In this document: piece by piece, positions 1 through 11,508 of the stretch | Position numbering within the stretch: the stretch's first letter is position 1 | How the letters are laid out: each line of letters opens with the position of its first letter | Origin: Lepraria neglecta | Lineage: Eukaryota; Ascomycota; Lecanoromycetes; Lecanorales; Stereocaulaceae | Assembly (NCBI GenBank): GCA_033220425.1 | Contig: CM065647.1 | Location: 1,922,001-1,986,000 of the forward strand | Length of the DNA: 64,000 bases | Direction of reading: 5' to 3' | Notes under the pieces: generated by a model | Seen by the model: only the letters and a program-made list of their open reading frames with translations | Database searches by the model: none | Told to the model about the DNA's origin: nothing | Made by a program: the position numbers and the translations under genes

Positions 1-28
1 ATTCATAGACCGCGATTCGTTATCGAAC

Positions 29-775
29 ATGCATTCTCTGGGAACCGCTTTTGCCGTTCTGGTGACCTTTGGATGTTTTGCCCTTACAGCACTCTCAGCT
101 CCATTTCCGCAAAGAAATGGTTGGGGCGGAGGAGGTCCACCACCAGGATATCCCTTTCCACAAAGACCTACTCCGTCATTTACTCCGAGACCCACTCCAA
201 CGCCTCCACAAGGCACAACCACAACTCAACCATTATCCACCACAACTGAAGTACCTCAGCCAGGCTCAATCACCACTGAAGTACCCACACAAGGCAGCAT
301 CACCACAGCTATACCTCCGCAAAGCACCAGCGGAGGCTCCTCTGGAAGCCCAGGGCAAGCCCAAGTCATCAACGCTTGTAGCTTCCCAATCTATCTCGTT
401 GTGTGCAGCCAAAATCCAGCAACATGCAGCGGAGAGAGCACACTTGCTGCAAACAGTGGCACTTGGTCGCAAGCCTATGTTACAGGTAGCGAAGGAGGGC
501 AATCCATAAAAATCAGTACAACGTCCGGGGCAGGAGACATCTTGCAATTCGAATATACCAACAACGACCCTGTGCTGTGGTACGATATCAGCGAGGTCAA
601 TGGCAACCCTTTCGGTCAGTACGGTTTCACAATGACCAGCACCGATTCTGCCTGTGGTCAAGGTCATTGCGTTCCTCCTGCAACCTCTTGTCCTGCCATA
701 TTTACGGACCCTACGAACGGTATCCCTTATAGGTGCGGCATATCGGCTGGTATTGGCGTCACGCTTTGCGGGTAG
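29..775 (+). CDS. Secreted BYS1-domain (thaumatin-like antigen) protein
   Basis: Single exon, 248 aa. Residues 1-23 look like a signal peptide (hydrophobic run ending ALSAPF). Residues 24-105 are a Pro/Thr-rich stalk with a short tandem motif of about 11 residues (TTEVPxxGSITTEVP and variants) that is probably O-glycosylated. Residues 112-248 form a Cys-containing beta-rich domain with eight cysteines, resembling the BYS1 family (Blastomyces yeast-phase-specific, antigenic thaumatin-like proteins). The domain shows the family pattern of a short N-terminal strand (ACSFPIYLVVCS) and a central QFEYTNNDPVLWYDIS block. The family is extracellular; its role is unknown and some members are antigens or induced during host contact. 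No intron is needed. The ATG lies 29 nt into the window, so the promoter is outside. The family assignment is by remembered resemblance. Confidence 0.8.
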   Translation: MHSLGTAFAVLVTFGCFALTALSAPFPQRNGWGGGGPPPGYPFPQRPTPSFTPRPTPTPPQGTTTTQPLSTTTEVPQPGSITTEVPTQGSITTAIPPQSTSGGSSGSPGQAQVINACSFPIYLVVCSQNPATCSGESTLAANSGTWSQAYVTGSEGGQSIKISTTSGAGDILQFEYTNNDPVLWYDISEVNGNPFGQYGFTMTSTDSACGQGHCVPPATSCPAIFTDPTNGIPYRCGISAGIGVTLCG

Positions 776-2174
776 ACTTTGCGAAGCCTTGGCCGCCGGC
801 GAGGGTTCGCAGGTCCCTAGAAATCCGTTGTTGATGAAGAGGCCAGCATCTGGTGTGTTGCATCGCTTCACCATTTGCGGTTTCGCTCGCGGCTCGACGA
901 CTTCTATTGGCATGCTCATCTCAAACTCTTGATGTCGAGCTAGACTTAGACCTGAGATTTCGATCACGCCCAGAATGAAAATTTATTTTAAAATTTGTTT
1001 TTTGAGAAGCGTCGACGTTGACAGATAATAAACAATTCTGGTCAAGACCGCATAGAGAAGTGGTTCCTGAACAGTAGGAGATATCGCAAGCCTGAAGGAT
1101 CCTGAAGAAGGATGCCTTCCATTGGGTTGTTGATAAAAATTCCATACCCATGCTGGCGCACATGTATGTGTTTTCTAGTGACACTAAATCAAGAAACCTG
1201 GACACAGCCTCCAGGATTTAAGCCTCAACAGATATGGTCAACCTTATCAGAATTTTTAGAGCCACAAGAAGTTTGCGTGCTGAGTTTCATCGAGCCACTA
1301 TCATCAGCGTCGTGAAATCTAGGGAGACCACTCTCAAGTGTACGGCAAATCTCTCTGCAACAGTCATGTTTGGCACCAGATACGTCACAAGAAGGTTAAA
1401 GTGTTGCAGCACTGCTTTGCCACGACAATGTAATGTCGGTACCTGGGAATTTGGACTCCGCTTTAGGTCATGTGTGGCCACACATCAAATGTGAAGGGGA
1501 GACTGAAAGGACGTATGCGTTGACATATGCGAGGTAGCATTTTATGCCTACAGGGAGATTTGAAGTCCTTACGCCTCGCCTCACCCGTAGGCGCACGATA
1601 GATCGGAAGCGGTGGCGGTTGCGAAACAGAAGATCCAGAAGACTGATACGAGGGTGCGGCGCATGGTTTCAGGACCCTGGATCCAGCCTATGATGGTGCG
1701 ATCGAGAATCGCCTCGCCATCCATGAAATTTGTATGGTTCGCAGAATGCGATATTCAATGTAAGCCTGGAAGGTGGTAGTCGCCACATCAACAACGTTAC
1801 CTGTAAGGTAGTCTTGCACCATATTAAAGGCTAGCATTAGGGAAGTCCCGCTCCCCAGAAGCCCTCGGGCTGGGGGGAAAGGACGAAGCGTAAGTAGCCC
1901 GGAGCTTATTCTCAGGCTTCAGCTTCATCTCTGCATATTTCCAAACACTCGCCCTGTATCTTACCTGTGGGACCTAATCTGTTCTTGACATTGGTTTTCA
2001 TTATATATGTACAATAGGCCATGTATCTAATAAGCCTTGAGACGAGTACATACATTATCATGGCGTTCTCTGTGGCTTTAGCCCGCCCGTAAGTCTTGGA
2101 AACTACGAAGGACACGCTTTCGCAGAGAATCTTGCTCATTGCCCAACCCATACATCAGAGGCAGGGTCAAGGGC
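776..2174. other. Intergenic, no gene seen
   Basis: About 1.4 kb between the BYS1 gene and the 3' end of the MFS gene. Open frames here are short or antisense and resemble no family. A perfect 6-bp stem (CCCCAG/CTGGGG) near 1853-1876 is the only local structure noticed. Confidence 0.6.
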
Positions 2175-4054
2175 TTATTGGTCGGCCTTGGCTAAACCGG
2201 TCTTGGTCTCCACATGCTCGCGGCTCAAGGTCTTCTTCTTGATGAAAAGACTGAATGGAAGGCCGCAGAAGATCATACAGGTAGATAGGACCCATAAGTT
2301 TCTCAAACTCCACGCGAACGCTTCTCTCACCAGCAACTTTGCCATCGGGTCTGACAGCTTGGAGACGATGTCCCCCACATTTGCGGCGGCTCTTGCTCCA
2401 GAGAGGTTCTCGAGTATGTCAGGAGGCAGGCCAGCACTGCGCAATTTCGAACCTTGGATGTCCATGCCATTCTGGAAGACGACTCCTCCTATAACAGCGG
2501 CTAGTGAAGTAGAAAGACTGCGGATTAAACCCAGAGTTCCTATTGCGGTGGCAATGTCTTCCTGAGATGTCATGGCCTGCAAGGCGATCAGAGGAGGCTC
2601 GAAGAGGAGACCCCCACCGATTCCTGCGATCAGCTGGAAGCTAATTATCATAGCCAGTGACGAGTCGGCATCGAGTTTGATGAAGAGTCCGTTACCTATT
2701 GCGTACAAGGCTAGGCCTATCCAGATACATTCCAGGTATCGGCCCGTCTTGTAAGTGATAATACCGGTGGCAACACCTCCAAGGGCCAGCGTTATCGAGA
2801 GAGCTAGAAGCAGGACACCAGAGTGTGAGGGTGAGGCTCCATAGACGGATTGAAAAAACAGAGGGAGATAATATTCATTGGCCAGGACAGCCTAAATCGG
2901 CCCCAGTCAGTCCATCTCTGAACATGTAGTGACCTGTTAGAGCACTTACAAATTCATGCGCAAACGTGACTAAGAGGCATGCAACATTATGTTTGTTAGT
3001 CAACAGCTTCAAAGGCACCAGTGGATACTTTGCCAACTTCGCCTCACTGAAGACAAAGACGATGGACAACAAGGAGCCGAAGACGATGAGGCATATGACC
3101 TTTGCAGAGTTCCAGGGAAAAGTCACACCGCCAAAATTTAGTCCAAGTAGTAACATGACGATGAGACCAAGCATGGAGAGACTGCCAGCCCAGTCAATAG
3201 CTTTGAAGCCCTCGGCGAATTTTGTTCGAGGATTATGCACGTCCAAGAAGAGGAGTAGTAGGAGAAACGTGGCCCCTGATATCGGAAGGTTGATCCAGAA
3301 AATCCAACGCCAGGACACATACTGCGCGAATATGCCCCCGAGAACAGGACCTATGCCACCCGCGACAGCCCACATTACCTCCATTAGGCCAATAAACAAG
3401 GCGCGGCTCCTAATCAGAGTCATTAATAAGTCTCTGCCAGCAGATGTTGAGTAGACTGTACCCACCTAAGACTGAACAAATCAGACAGCACAATGTTGAC
3501 GAGCTGTATGAGTCCACCTCCAGCCGTACCCTGAAGTGCACGGCCTACGATAAGCATCTTCATGTTTCGTGCAAGAGCACAAACTATCGATGTAGCGAAA
3601 AACATTGCCACCGCCATTAGTAGAATGGGTTTGCGTCCCCAAATATCAGAGAGCTTTGCCCAGATCGGTGCGGAAGCGCCATTAGCCAGAAGATATGCAC
3701 CACCGATCCAGGCATAGCCTGATGCTGAGTGCAATTGCGAGCAGATAGTTGGAATAGCTGTGGCAACGATAGTTCGGTCTAGAGCGGCAAGAAACAGTGT
3801 GAGCTGAATTGAAATGGATGTTAGCGCTCTGGCTGAACGTTCAAGAGAATCCTAAGGAACGCGAATGCGAAACTTACGAATAAGGCTGTCAAGACTGCCA
3901 GTATCCGGAGCTTACTGCGAGTCTTTGCCTCTGGGCCCAGTCCAATTTCCAGCTTTTCATCGGAAATTCTGGGTGCATCGCCACTCGTTCCACCTTCAGA
4001 GGATATCTCGGTGTCTGTAGCATGTTTCGGAGCGAGAATTGATAATTCCGCCAT
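2175..4054 (-). CDS. MFS drug:H+ antiporter, DHA2 (14-TM) type
   Basis: Predicted exons (complement) 3878-4054, 3466-3803, 2950-3409, 2175-2891. They join in frame to about 563 aa, the usual DHA2 length. The motif LAALDRTIVATAIPTI in TM1 is the DHA2 hallmark. It is followed by the motif A-like loop KLSDIWGRKP, then GRALQGTAGGG and WRWIFWINLPI. Introns are 56-74 nt; the second ends after a GACTCTGATTAG branch/acceptor and restores the FSLRSRALFIGLMEVMW segment. The start is the ATG at 4054; a TTG two codons upstream is not used. The N-terminal ~50 residues are cytosolic and polar. The likely role is export of toxic or secondary metabolites at the plasma membrane, but vacuolar amino-acid transport (Vba/Fnx type) is also possible. 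Its neighbour at 5-6.8 kb is a second, broken MFS gene. No biosynthetic gene is adjacent. Confidence 0.88.
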
Positions 4055-4955
4055 CTCCAATAGGACGGATACTTCTTAAGAGTAACACAGAAAAAAACTT
4101 TCGACGGCGTAGACCAAATTGCACTTATAGTATGCACAGAGTGACTGCAGACGCACAGAGTCTAGAGCTATACTGACAGCTTGATGTGCAGGTGGATGAC
4201 TGCAGAAGCATAGAATGGCTGCAGTGAGAGATAGTCTAGTTCTAGGTCTTGGCGCAATTGCAAATCATCTGGCGCTTCTCAAGCTGATGCTCAAAGAAAG
4301 CGGAGCGATCTGATTATATGCTAAACTTGCCACATTCAGTGATAGAAATGACAGTGCCATGGAGGACCGGGCCATGCCTTTATGTCCCTGAGTTACTGTG
4401 TCAAAATGTATGACAAGACTTGAGGATCTGTCCATCTTTTTAGTCCATTCTGCACTGGCAGAAGCGCTCCCAGTCTCCGGTGGTTTGATCTGCAATAGCA
4501 ACTTCTATACCGGTTGAATGAAACGTCTAAAACGTCCCGCGCAATGCTGAAGTCAAAGCGTGCAGATGCAAGTTGGTTCCAATTTCCAAATAAGGTAGCT
4601 AAGTTTGTGGGGCGTGGGAGATCATGACTCAGCCAGTGAACGGGCAGCGGTAGTCTGTCCTTGGCATACGCTATATCTTTCTAGATCAGGAAATATCGGA
4701 TTGCCCTGCTAGGCTCTGACGGCTAAAATCGCGCTTGAGAATGGTTTAACAGCACGAAAGCGGGGGACAGTCCGATCTCTGACCTTTGTACCTACCTTAG
4801 GGCATACACCAACCCAAAGGATCTCTGAAGCCCATTCGTGCGGCTAGGGAACTGATCTTCATTGTAGATAAATTTCAACGTGCAGATTCTGTATTGATCC
4901 GGTGACTGGGAAAAACGCCGCCTCTATGCACACTTTGACGTACTTGGTAACAGTG
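4055..4955. other. Intergenic between two MFS loci
   Basis: Promoter side of the intact MFS gene and downstream flank of the pseudogene. No supported coding region or repeat was seen. Confidence 0.5.
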
Positions 4956-6792
4956 CTAATGCTTCTCCGCCTTCTCATGCTCTCCCTCTGCCCTCTTCAA
5001 CTCCTTCTTTGCTTTTTTCTCCTGCTTATGATTTTCCATTCTCCATTCTCCATCCCTACCCTTCTCTTCTCTCTCCACTTCGGCCCTCCACTTCAATTCC
5101 GCTCACAGCAGCAGACTAGTAAAGAAAATTACAGCAGCGATAAAAGTAAAACACCATCCCCATCCCATACCATGAATCATTTGGATGATAACAGCAGTAC
5201 CTGCGGCACCCATCAAACACCTCACCAAGTTGTTAGCAGCCGTCGCTGTTGCAGGGCTCAAAGGATACAAGTAAACGAGCATGGTGCTCATGACATTGAA
5301 AGATCCAGTCAAACAAAGGCCAATGATGAAGGAGAGGACGAGAGGCGCAGCTAGTGGAGCGTTCCGCTCCATTACCCATCCCGAACACAAAATGGCCGCA
5401 ATGCCAATGTAGAGAGGAACAATGAAGACTTGGATGCGGGCCTTTTCGAGAGGGAAGTGCCGCATGTTGTCGCCTCTTTTAATGTCGATCTTGAAGCCGG
5501 CTTGTTTGGCTACATGTCCATGAGACGGCCAAAGAGGATAGAGGCTATGGAGCAGCCAACGCCGAATGGGATGAAGCTCAGTCTAGTGCCCTATTAGCAA
5601 TTTGTTGTGGCGAGGGAAGGGGATCGCCACGAACCCAATCTGCAACTCCTTGAACCCATAGATCTCCTGAAACTGACTGGGCAAGCTGGCGGTAGCGTCG
5701 TAGAAAGCAGTGTATATTAGAGAATTATACAATAAGAGTATCTCGACATCCTTCTCCAAAATAATATGTACTGTATTCAGAGGATTCGGTCACCGGAGCT
5801 TTCTCTTGCAGGCGAGCTCCGCTTGGGCCGCCTTATTTTCCTGACGAGAAGCCGTACCGCTCAGTGCATCACCGTGTTCAGCCTTTCGTGTCTTCAAGTA
5901 ATTGAGCAGAGACATATTCCAGGCGGGAGGTGGGATCGAGCGGTTACCAACAACATTGCGTCCAGTCTCAGGGAATGCTATGGCCAGAGGAATGAGGTAA
6001 ACAACAGCTAGGATTGTTAAGAACCAGAAAAGCCATCTCCAGCCTAGGAATTGAGTCAGGATACCACCAATGGCTGGTGCTATAGCAGGGGCTGCCATTG
6101 GACCGAATTGAGCAATCCCTAGATAAAGTCAATAATGTCCTTGACAATGAAAATCTGGTAAGATATACCCATGAACTTGCCCCTCTCGCCACTAGAAGCA
6201 ATGTCGGCGACGACCCCATTACCCATAGCCACGGTACCGCTGCTTCCAGTACTTTGCAGACACCGTAGGACAAGAAGAGCAGCGTAATTGTTTTGTAAAG
6301 CGAGTCCCACGTTCGCACCAATATATATTATAAAGCCGAGAATGTAGGTCGGCCTCCTACCAGTCATGCCCGCAAGATCCCCAAATTCCGTAGGAGCTAG
6401 GCCTTGAAAGATCATATAGGACGTCAAGCTCAAGTTGATGAGTTCATTGGAGACTTTGAGGTCCGCAGAGAGGGCGTTTAGGCCGGGAAGTAAATATTGG
6501 CAGAGAGTGGTGAGAAGAACCCTGCACATGCCACCATAAATGCGATGAATTGTCTCTGGCGACTGCTGAAAACAGAGTATGCTGGCCCGGATGGCGAACG
6601 GTGAAGAGCCTCGAGGTCCTCGGTCGCCCGTTCTGCGGACGAATCCTCTTGAGGTGGTATCGCTTCGCTGTCAACCACATGTCCTTCTGGTTTCTGAGGC
6701 GGGGACTCCATTCCAACAATGTTCTTCTTATCTGATTTCCGAGACCCATCTTCTCCTTCAGTCTTTTCTTCTCCATTGGCAAGGTCTCGCCT
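4956..6792 (-). pseudogene. Decayed MFS transporter (DHA1/12-TM, Qdr/Dtr-like)
   Basis: The remnant reads from an N-terminal region with MESPPQKPEG, through TM1 (ACAGFFSPLSANIYFPA), the loop GDLAGMTGRRP, LGWRWLFWF and AFPETGRNVVGN, to a C-terminal part with LYPLSPATATAANNLVRC. This is the order of a fungal DHA1 multidrug transporter. Two apparently normal introns remain (near 6128-6177 and 5589-5635). Disruptions seen: a one-base frame slip at the IYFPA/LNALS junction (TAA at 6478-6480); an in-frame TGA at 5790-5792 between KRKLR and PNPLN; loss of roughly 13 nt plus a frame change near 5511-5517, between GRLMD and VAKQAG; and a TGA at 5103-5105 where the family usually has Trp. Several independent lesions argue for a true pseudogene rather than a sequencing error. 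The start codon of the original frame is also unclear. The sizes of the losses are inferred from remembered relatives. Confidence 0.85.
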
Positions 6793-7512
6793 GGCTTTCT
6801 AGCAAAAGGTCAGTCTTGGAAAGTCAACGCGACACCTTCGCCTGCGTAACAGGTGGCGAGGGTACCCACTATTCAGCCAGAGCACAATCCACCAGCTTCA
6901 GATACACGTCCTCCATAGATGCATGTCTCTTCATTCTCGCATGTGGAAGTCTTCTCCCCAGACGACCCTCTCGCGGCTAGCGACATGCTCTGGGGAGTCT
7001 GGACATTGTCGACATCTTCCTCTTCTGACCCCATGGAAGCAAAGGATCTCAATCTGTATCCTAATAGAGGAGGGCGGGACAGAGCTGTTTAAAGTAGTCT
7101 TAATCATCTTGATGGTACTTGCCTTACCAGTGTCAGTTAAGGCGAGAATCGTAAATGACGTTGGTGTTGTCTTCTCGCTGCCGCTAAAAACCTAAAGCCG
7201 GAGAATTTGATTTACGGTATTCTCTTTAAGTCCTCCTAATGGCTGCATATCCGTTGCTTTGCAGCCGCACTTTGATCACCCGATTCGTGCAGAGCAGTAT
7301 TCATGTAGCTCGGTCTAGACGCCGGCTTTTAGGATCTTAGATGCATTTAACGTGATTCATTTCTTAATACGATTCATTGCAAGAACATCAAAGGACCCCG
7401 AAAAAATGGGTCCTTTGTAAAGCTATGTACAATATGATTTCGAATCAAAAGTAATTAACCACTGTTGCCGAAATGACTTCATGAGCTAACAATATCTTCG
7501 CTCCTCATGAGT
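6793..7512. other. Intergenic, no gene seen
   Basis: About 720 nt between the MFS pseudogene's 5' side and the end of the beta-adaptin gene. No supported ORF, RNA gene or repeat was seen. Confidence 0.5.
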
Positions 7513-10129
7513 TCATAGATCAAGCAAGTCACCATTTCCTCTTCCGATCTGCGGCTGATATACCTGCTGAGGGTTGCTCTGATTGACAACGTATTGCCTA
7601 TCTCCCGGCGCTCCCGCTGTAGGACTACCCCCAAAGTCTTCATCCCCTCCGATGTTCATGCTGGTGTTCAGGCTTGAAAAGTAGACGTCTGCTGCTTCAA
7701 CGGCTGATGAAAGGTTCGCTCTTCCAGGACCAGCTCCATTGGCCGTTTGCGGTCCCAATCCGTTCATGACTGAGGGCAGCGCCCTCTGCGCTTCCATTGC
7801 AATCACAGTGGGCAGGGTCTGTTTCTGTAAAGCTGGACTGTCGACGAGCTTTCTGGCTCGCGCATTCCTGAAGACTTGTTGTACGGGCTTGAGATAAACA
7901 GTGGCAAGTGTTCCGACATTGAGGCACATCTCTTCCAAGGTCGCGGGGTCCAGCTTTTCCGACTCAGCGGTGATGGGCGGCTTTGGACCCATTACAACCT
8001 GCTTCGCGAGAGTAGCATCCGTTGAGAGCAACCTCCAGTACATGTAACCTCGATCTCGGAGGTCAACGCTATCGGTCTCCTCAGTGGCCCATTTCAGAAC
8101 TTTGGGTACCAACTCTTGTCCCTTGGTAGGTCTCTGGATGAAAAGCTTTACGGTTGCTGTAAGCAAAGCAAGCTGGACCTCCAATGGTTCGTCATGGAAG
8201 GAAAAGAGAAAATCGTCCAGTAGTACATCGGAATTCTCGATTCGATCTGCGTACTCGCCAATCACCCAGATCATCGCAGATTTCGCTTCGGGTTCATCCA
8301 GTGAATCTAGGTTCTCGCAAAGAATCGAAATGATCGACTCATATTGGTTTGGGTATTTGCGGAAGATGTTTCGAATCACGACAGTTGCTTCTTGCACGAT
8401 GTATGTGACCTTTGTTGCCACCAGCTCGAGTAGAGAGTCAATACAGAGTTGAGCCGCTGGCTCGATCTTGATGGCTAGTTTCCCAATCGCTCGTACTGAT
8501 TTACGTACGAAGTGGACGTCAATCTCTGTAGCATATCTAGTTGCATGTTAACGCTATCACAATACAGACTTGATCTTTCTAGGCAGCTTGAGAATGACTT
8601 ACTCTCTTAACTCTGTTAGGACCTCTTTGATGTTCCTCTCCGTAGCTAGCATGAAGATCAATTCTAATTTTGTGACTTTGACGTAGATCGGATCGTTGTA
8701 TTTACAGAAGAAGACTCGTATATCATTCCTTAGTACTTCCGGTCTTCGCTGCAGTATCAACAGCGCATTCCGCAGGGCAAGATATTGGATCTCTGGCCCC
8801 TTAGCCAGTAGGGTGACCAAAGGTGGAGACAATTTTCGACATAAGCCGGAGATCTGCCTCTCATCGGCAATGTAGTTCATGAGGTAAAGGATGACTCGCG
8901 TGCAAGTGAGGACAACCGCTGAATTCGAATGCGACAATCGAGGCGTGACTCGCTCTGCGAGAAGTCCCGCCTCCTGGGTATCTTGTGGAACGTACGACAT
9001 CATAGCTTCGAGGATGTATGTTTGGCCCCACCTGAGCACATGTTAGAGTCAGAACGCGAAAATCGGGGTGTTACTAACTCTGAGCAATCTGGCAAGATCT
9101 GTACAATCTTGGAAGCACTAGCATAGTCGATAGTGAGTTTGATGGTCTCGCTCCTCTCCCAGATATCCATTAAGGCCGCCAATGCACTCGAGACAACTGT
9201 TGGATTGTCATCCCTTAGCATGGTGTTGAGCCTGTCAATTAGATCTGATGCTTCGACAATGGTCTTGTCATGGTCGTAGAGCTTTGCCACGGCGAAGGCA
9301 GCAGTCTTACGTACATACGGGTCCGGATCTTTTAACAGTGATTTCACGGGTGGAAAGGTAGCTTCCACGAATTCGCGAACATGTATGTAGGACATGGTGC
9401 GGAGAGCAAGGGCGCGTATCAAAGGATTGTTATCTTCCATGTCCTGCAGGACACGCCCGTTAAATTAGGCCGATCACGTCTGGAATAAAAGGGACCTACA
9501 AGTACAAGGACAGGAAGAGCTTTCATTGCAGCCTCTGGCTTCATCCGAGCGTAGTTGACCAAGAAGAGGAAACACCTAGTCAGAAGTCAATCATCTGCTG
9601 CCTGCATAGGAGTCTTAAGGCAAGGCGGGGTTAGCATACATCTTTTTGATCTCCAAGCTCGGTATTTGCATACAGCCGATAACGTCAGGAAACAGGGCCA
9701 CCATGTCGTTATTGCTCATTGTCATGTTGGCAACGATCTTCTTGAGAGCAATCTTCTTCGCGGAGTGGTTCTTGTCTTTCTTCCCTCCGCTGTTGAGCTC
9801 CAGCCGCAGCTCGGCGACTTTGCCCTTCAATTGAGGACCGTCAGTCAGCTTAGGCGTAGGAAGGAGATCACGAGGGTTACCGGGATTGCCAGGGTGAGGG
9901 TCTAGACCAGCCATGGGACCAGGTCCAAGACCAGCCATGCCTGCAAGGTAGGAAGACATCGAGTTGTAGATATGGAGGTTTTGATATTGGCTGGATGCGG
10001 GTGATTCTTCAAGGAAGGTGCGGTAATGCCATGTTTCCCAAACAAAGGTAGAAATGGACAAAACATTTGAATGAAAATACATAGACGTACTCTAGCGAAA
10101 AGTTTTGCATCTCCCCCACTAGTGGCCAT
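7513..10129 (-). CDS. Beta-adaptin, large subunit of an AP-1/AP-2 clathrin adaptor
   Basis: Exons (complement) 10091-10129, 9640-9824, 9500-9575, 9079-9443, 8603-9031, 7513-8536 join in frame to 705 aa. The N-terminus [13 protein letters not shown] joins [13 protein letters not shown] across a long 266-nt first intron, whose acceptor follows a GCTGACTGACGG branch region. The rest is the adaptin HEAT/ARM solenoid ([66 protein letters not shown]). It would act in vesicle cargo sorting at the TGN, endosome or plasma membrane. The protein ends in GNGDLLDL shortly after the trunk, so the C-terminal ear domain found in animal beta-adaptins is absent. The last residues resemble a truncated clathrin box. 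Whether it is Apl1 (AP-2) or Apl2 (AP-1) was not resolved. It is divergent to EMC4. Confidence 0.9.
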
Positions 10130-10437
10130 ATTGACTGTTTATAGTACTTGGGCCACACAGCACTGTGTCCCTAATAGTGACCAGAATTACATACCCCTTA
10201 ACGCCCCATGAATGATAAAGGATTTTGAGTTTAGAGAATAATGCACGTTCCGGTCATGTCCATTCAGGCCATAAGATGTTGAAGGATTGAGAAAGAGCTC
10301 CCGCGACTAATAGCTTTTGCTAGTGCGCTAGCCTTTCAGTGGCGCCGGCTAGGGCTGACGGTCTTGGCCAAGATTTAACATCCTCCACCTAACAGCTCTC
10401 CTCCAAGCTTTTTCATCTCTATATCTAACAGCTCAAC
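10130..10437. promoter_or_regulatory. Shared divergent promoter, beta-adaptin/EMC4
   Basis: 308 nt between two outward-facing start codons, so it must carry both core promoters. No specific operator was identified. Confidence 0.5.
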
Positions 10438-11063
10438 ATGGCAAAGAACCCTCCTTCCAAGCCTCCTCCGCCGCCTCAATGGGTTATAGATCTAAACAAT
10501 CCTCCGCGACCCAAGTCGAAGAATACCAGCATTGCCAATCCACCAGGCTATATTGAAGCAGCCAGCTCTGGCAAAGTACATCATCACCGCGCTCTTGCCC
10601 TAACAGATATACTCACTAATGGCTTCTCCAGCGCTCCGCAGTCTTATCTAAAACTCCCGCCCGCAAACCTCCCACCACCGCCGAAACCGATACCCTCAAG
10701 CTCAAAAAATCATGGGAGCTCGCCATAGCGCCCGCCAAGGCTCTCCCTATGAACGCAATCATGATGTATATGTCTGGCAACAGTCTTCAGATCTTCAGCA
10801 TAATGATGGTCTTCATGCTATTCAAGAACCCAATCCAGGGGTTGCTATCTACGAACGAGGTGTTCAGGAGGTTTGAGACGGAGGGGACAAAGAATCAGCT
10901 GTGGCTTGTCAAGGCGTGTTATGTGCTGATGAATTGCGTGGCGCTGGCGTTGGGAGTTTGGAAGGTCAATGGGATGGGGTTGTTGCCTACGACGAGGAGT
11001 GATTGGTTGGCTTGGGAGACGGAGAGGGTGCCGTTGGAGAGGGCTGTTTTTGCATTTCGGTAG
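10438..11063 (+). CDS. EMC4: ER membrane protein complex subunit 4
   Basis: Exons 10438-10575 and 10632-11063 give 189 aa. The intron (GTACAT to TCTCCAG, 56 nt) joins an N-terminal Pro-rich segment containing PQWVIDLNNPPRPKSKNTS to the frame ETDTLKLKKSWELAIAPAK. It is followed by MNAIMMYMSGNSLQIFSIMM (first membrane helix), FKNPIQGL, a second hydrophobic helix, and the C-terminus GLLPTTRSDWLAWETER. All are hallmarks of EMC4 (DUF1077). EMC is an ER insertase and chaperone for tail-anchored and multipass membrane proteins. The length matches fungal EMC4. Reading without splicing would stop at 10728, so the intron is required. Confidence 0.93.
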
Positions 11064-11508
11064 CTCCTCATTCAGCTATGAAAACGAGACATTTCCCACG
11101 CTCCTCACTCTGCCGGTGCACATTTCTCGGCTCTAGCCCTATGGAGATAGAACCATTGAGCGCTCAAACACGGTGAATCGTAAGTCAATTAACACCGGAG
11201 GGAGAGCCCAAAAGACGCTAGAAAAACGGCATTTCGAGCCTCCTGTGCACATTTTTTGCTCTGATGCTTCGAAGATGATGTCATCGAGGCTTACAAAGAT
11301 TTGGAAAAGGCATGAATTGGGCGACATGCCCCGTAGATACGGGTTAGTAGCTTTGGGAGCACACGAATAGGAAAGATGCAACTGGGTACGAGAGTAGATA
11401 GGTTCAAACGCTACGCTCGGATAGAACAGGCTATCTTCGACTTGCCTATGCGAAGATGAAAGAGATCACTATGTGATGGATTTGTTGATCGAAGGCGGTA
11501 GGGAGCCA
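11064..11508. other. Convergent intergenic region EMC4/bbc1
   Basis: 3' flanks of two genes facing each other. No supported gene was seen. Confidence 0.5.

Noticed and set aside
266-967. 233-codon minus-strand frame opposite the BYS1 gene
   Set aside because: It is the antisense shadow of a signal-peptide-bearing gene and shows no domain.
1850-1880. CCCCAG...CTGGGG hairpin
   Set aside because: A single 6-bp stem with no context for a terminator or RNA gene in a fungus.
3434-3465. 32-nt intron ending at GGCAG in the DHA2 gene
   Set aside because: Too short; the later ATTAG acceptor gives a 56-nt intron and the conserved FSLRSRALFIGL sequence.
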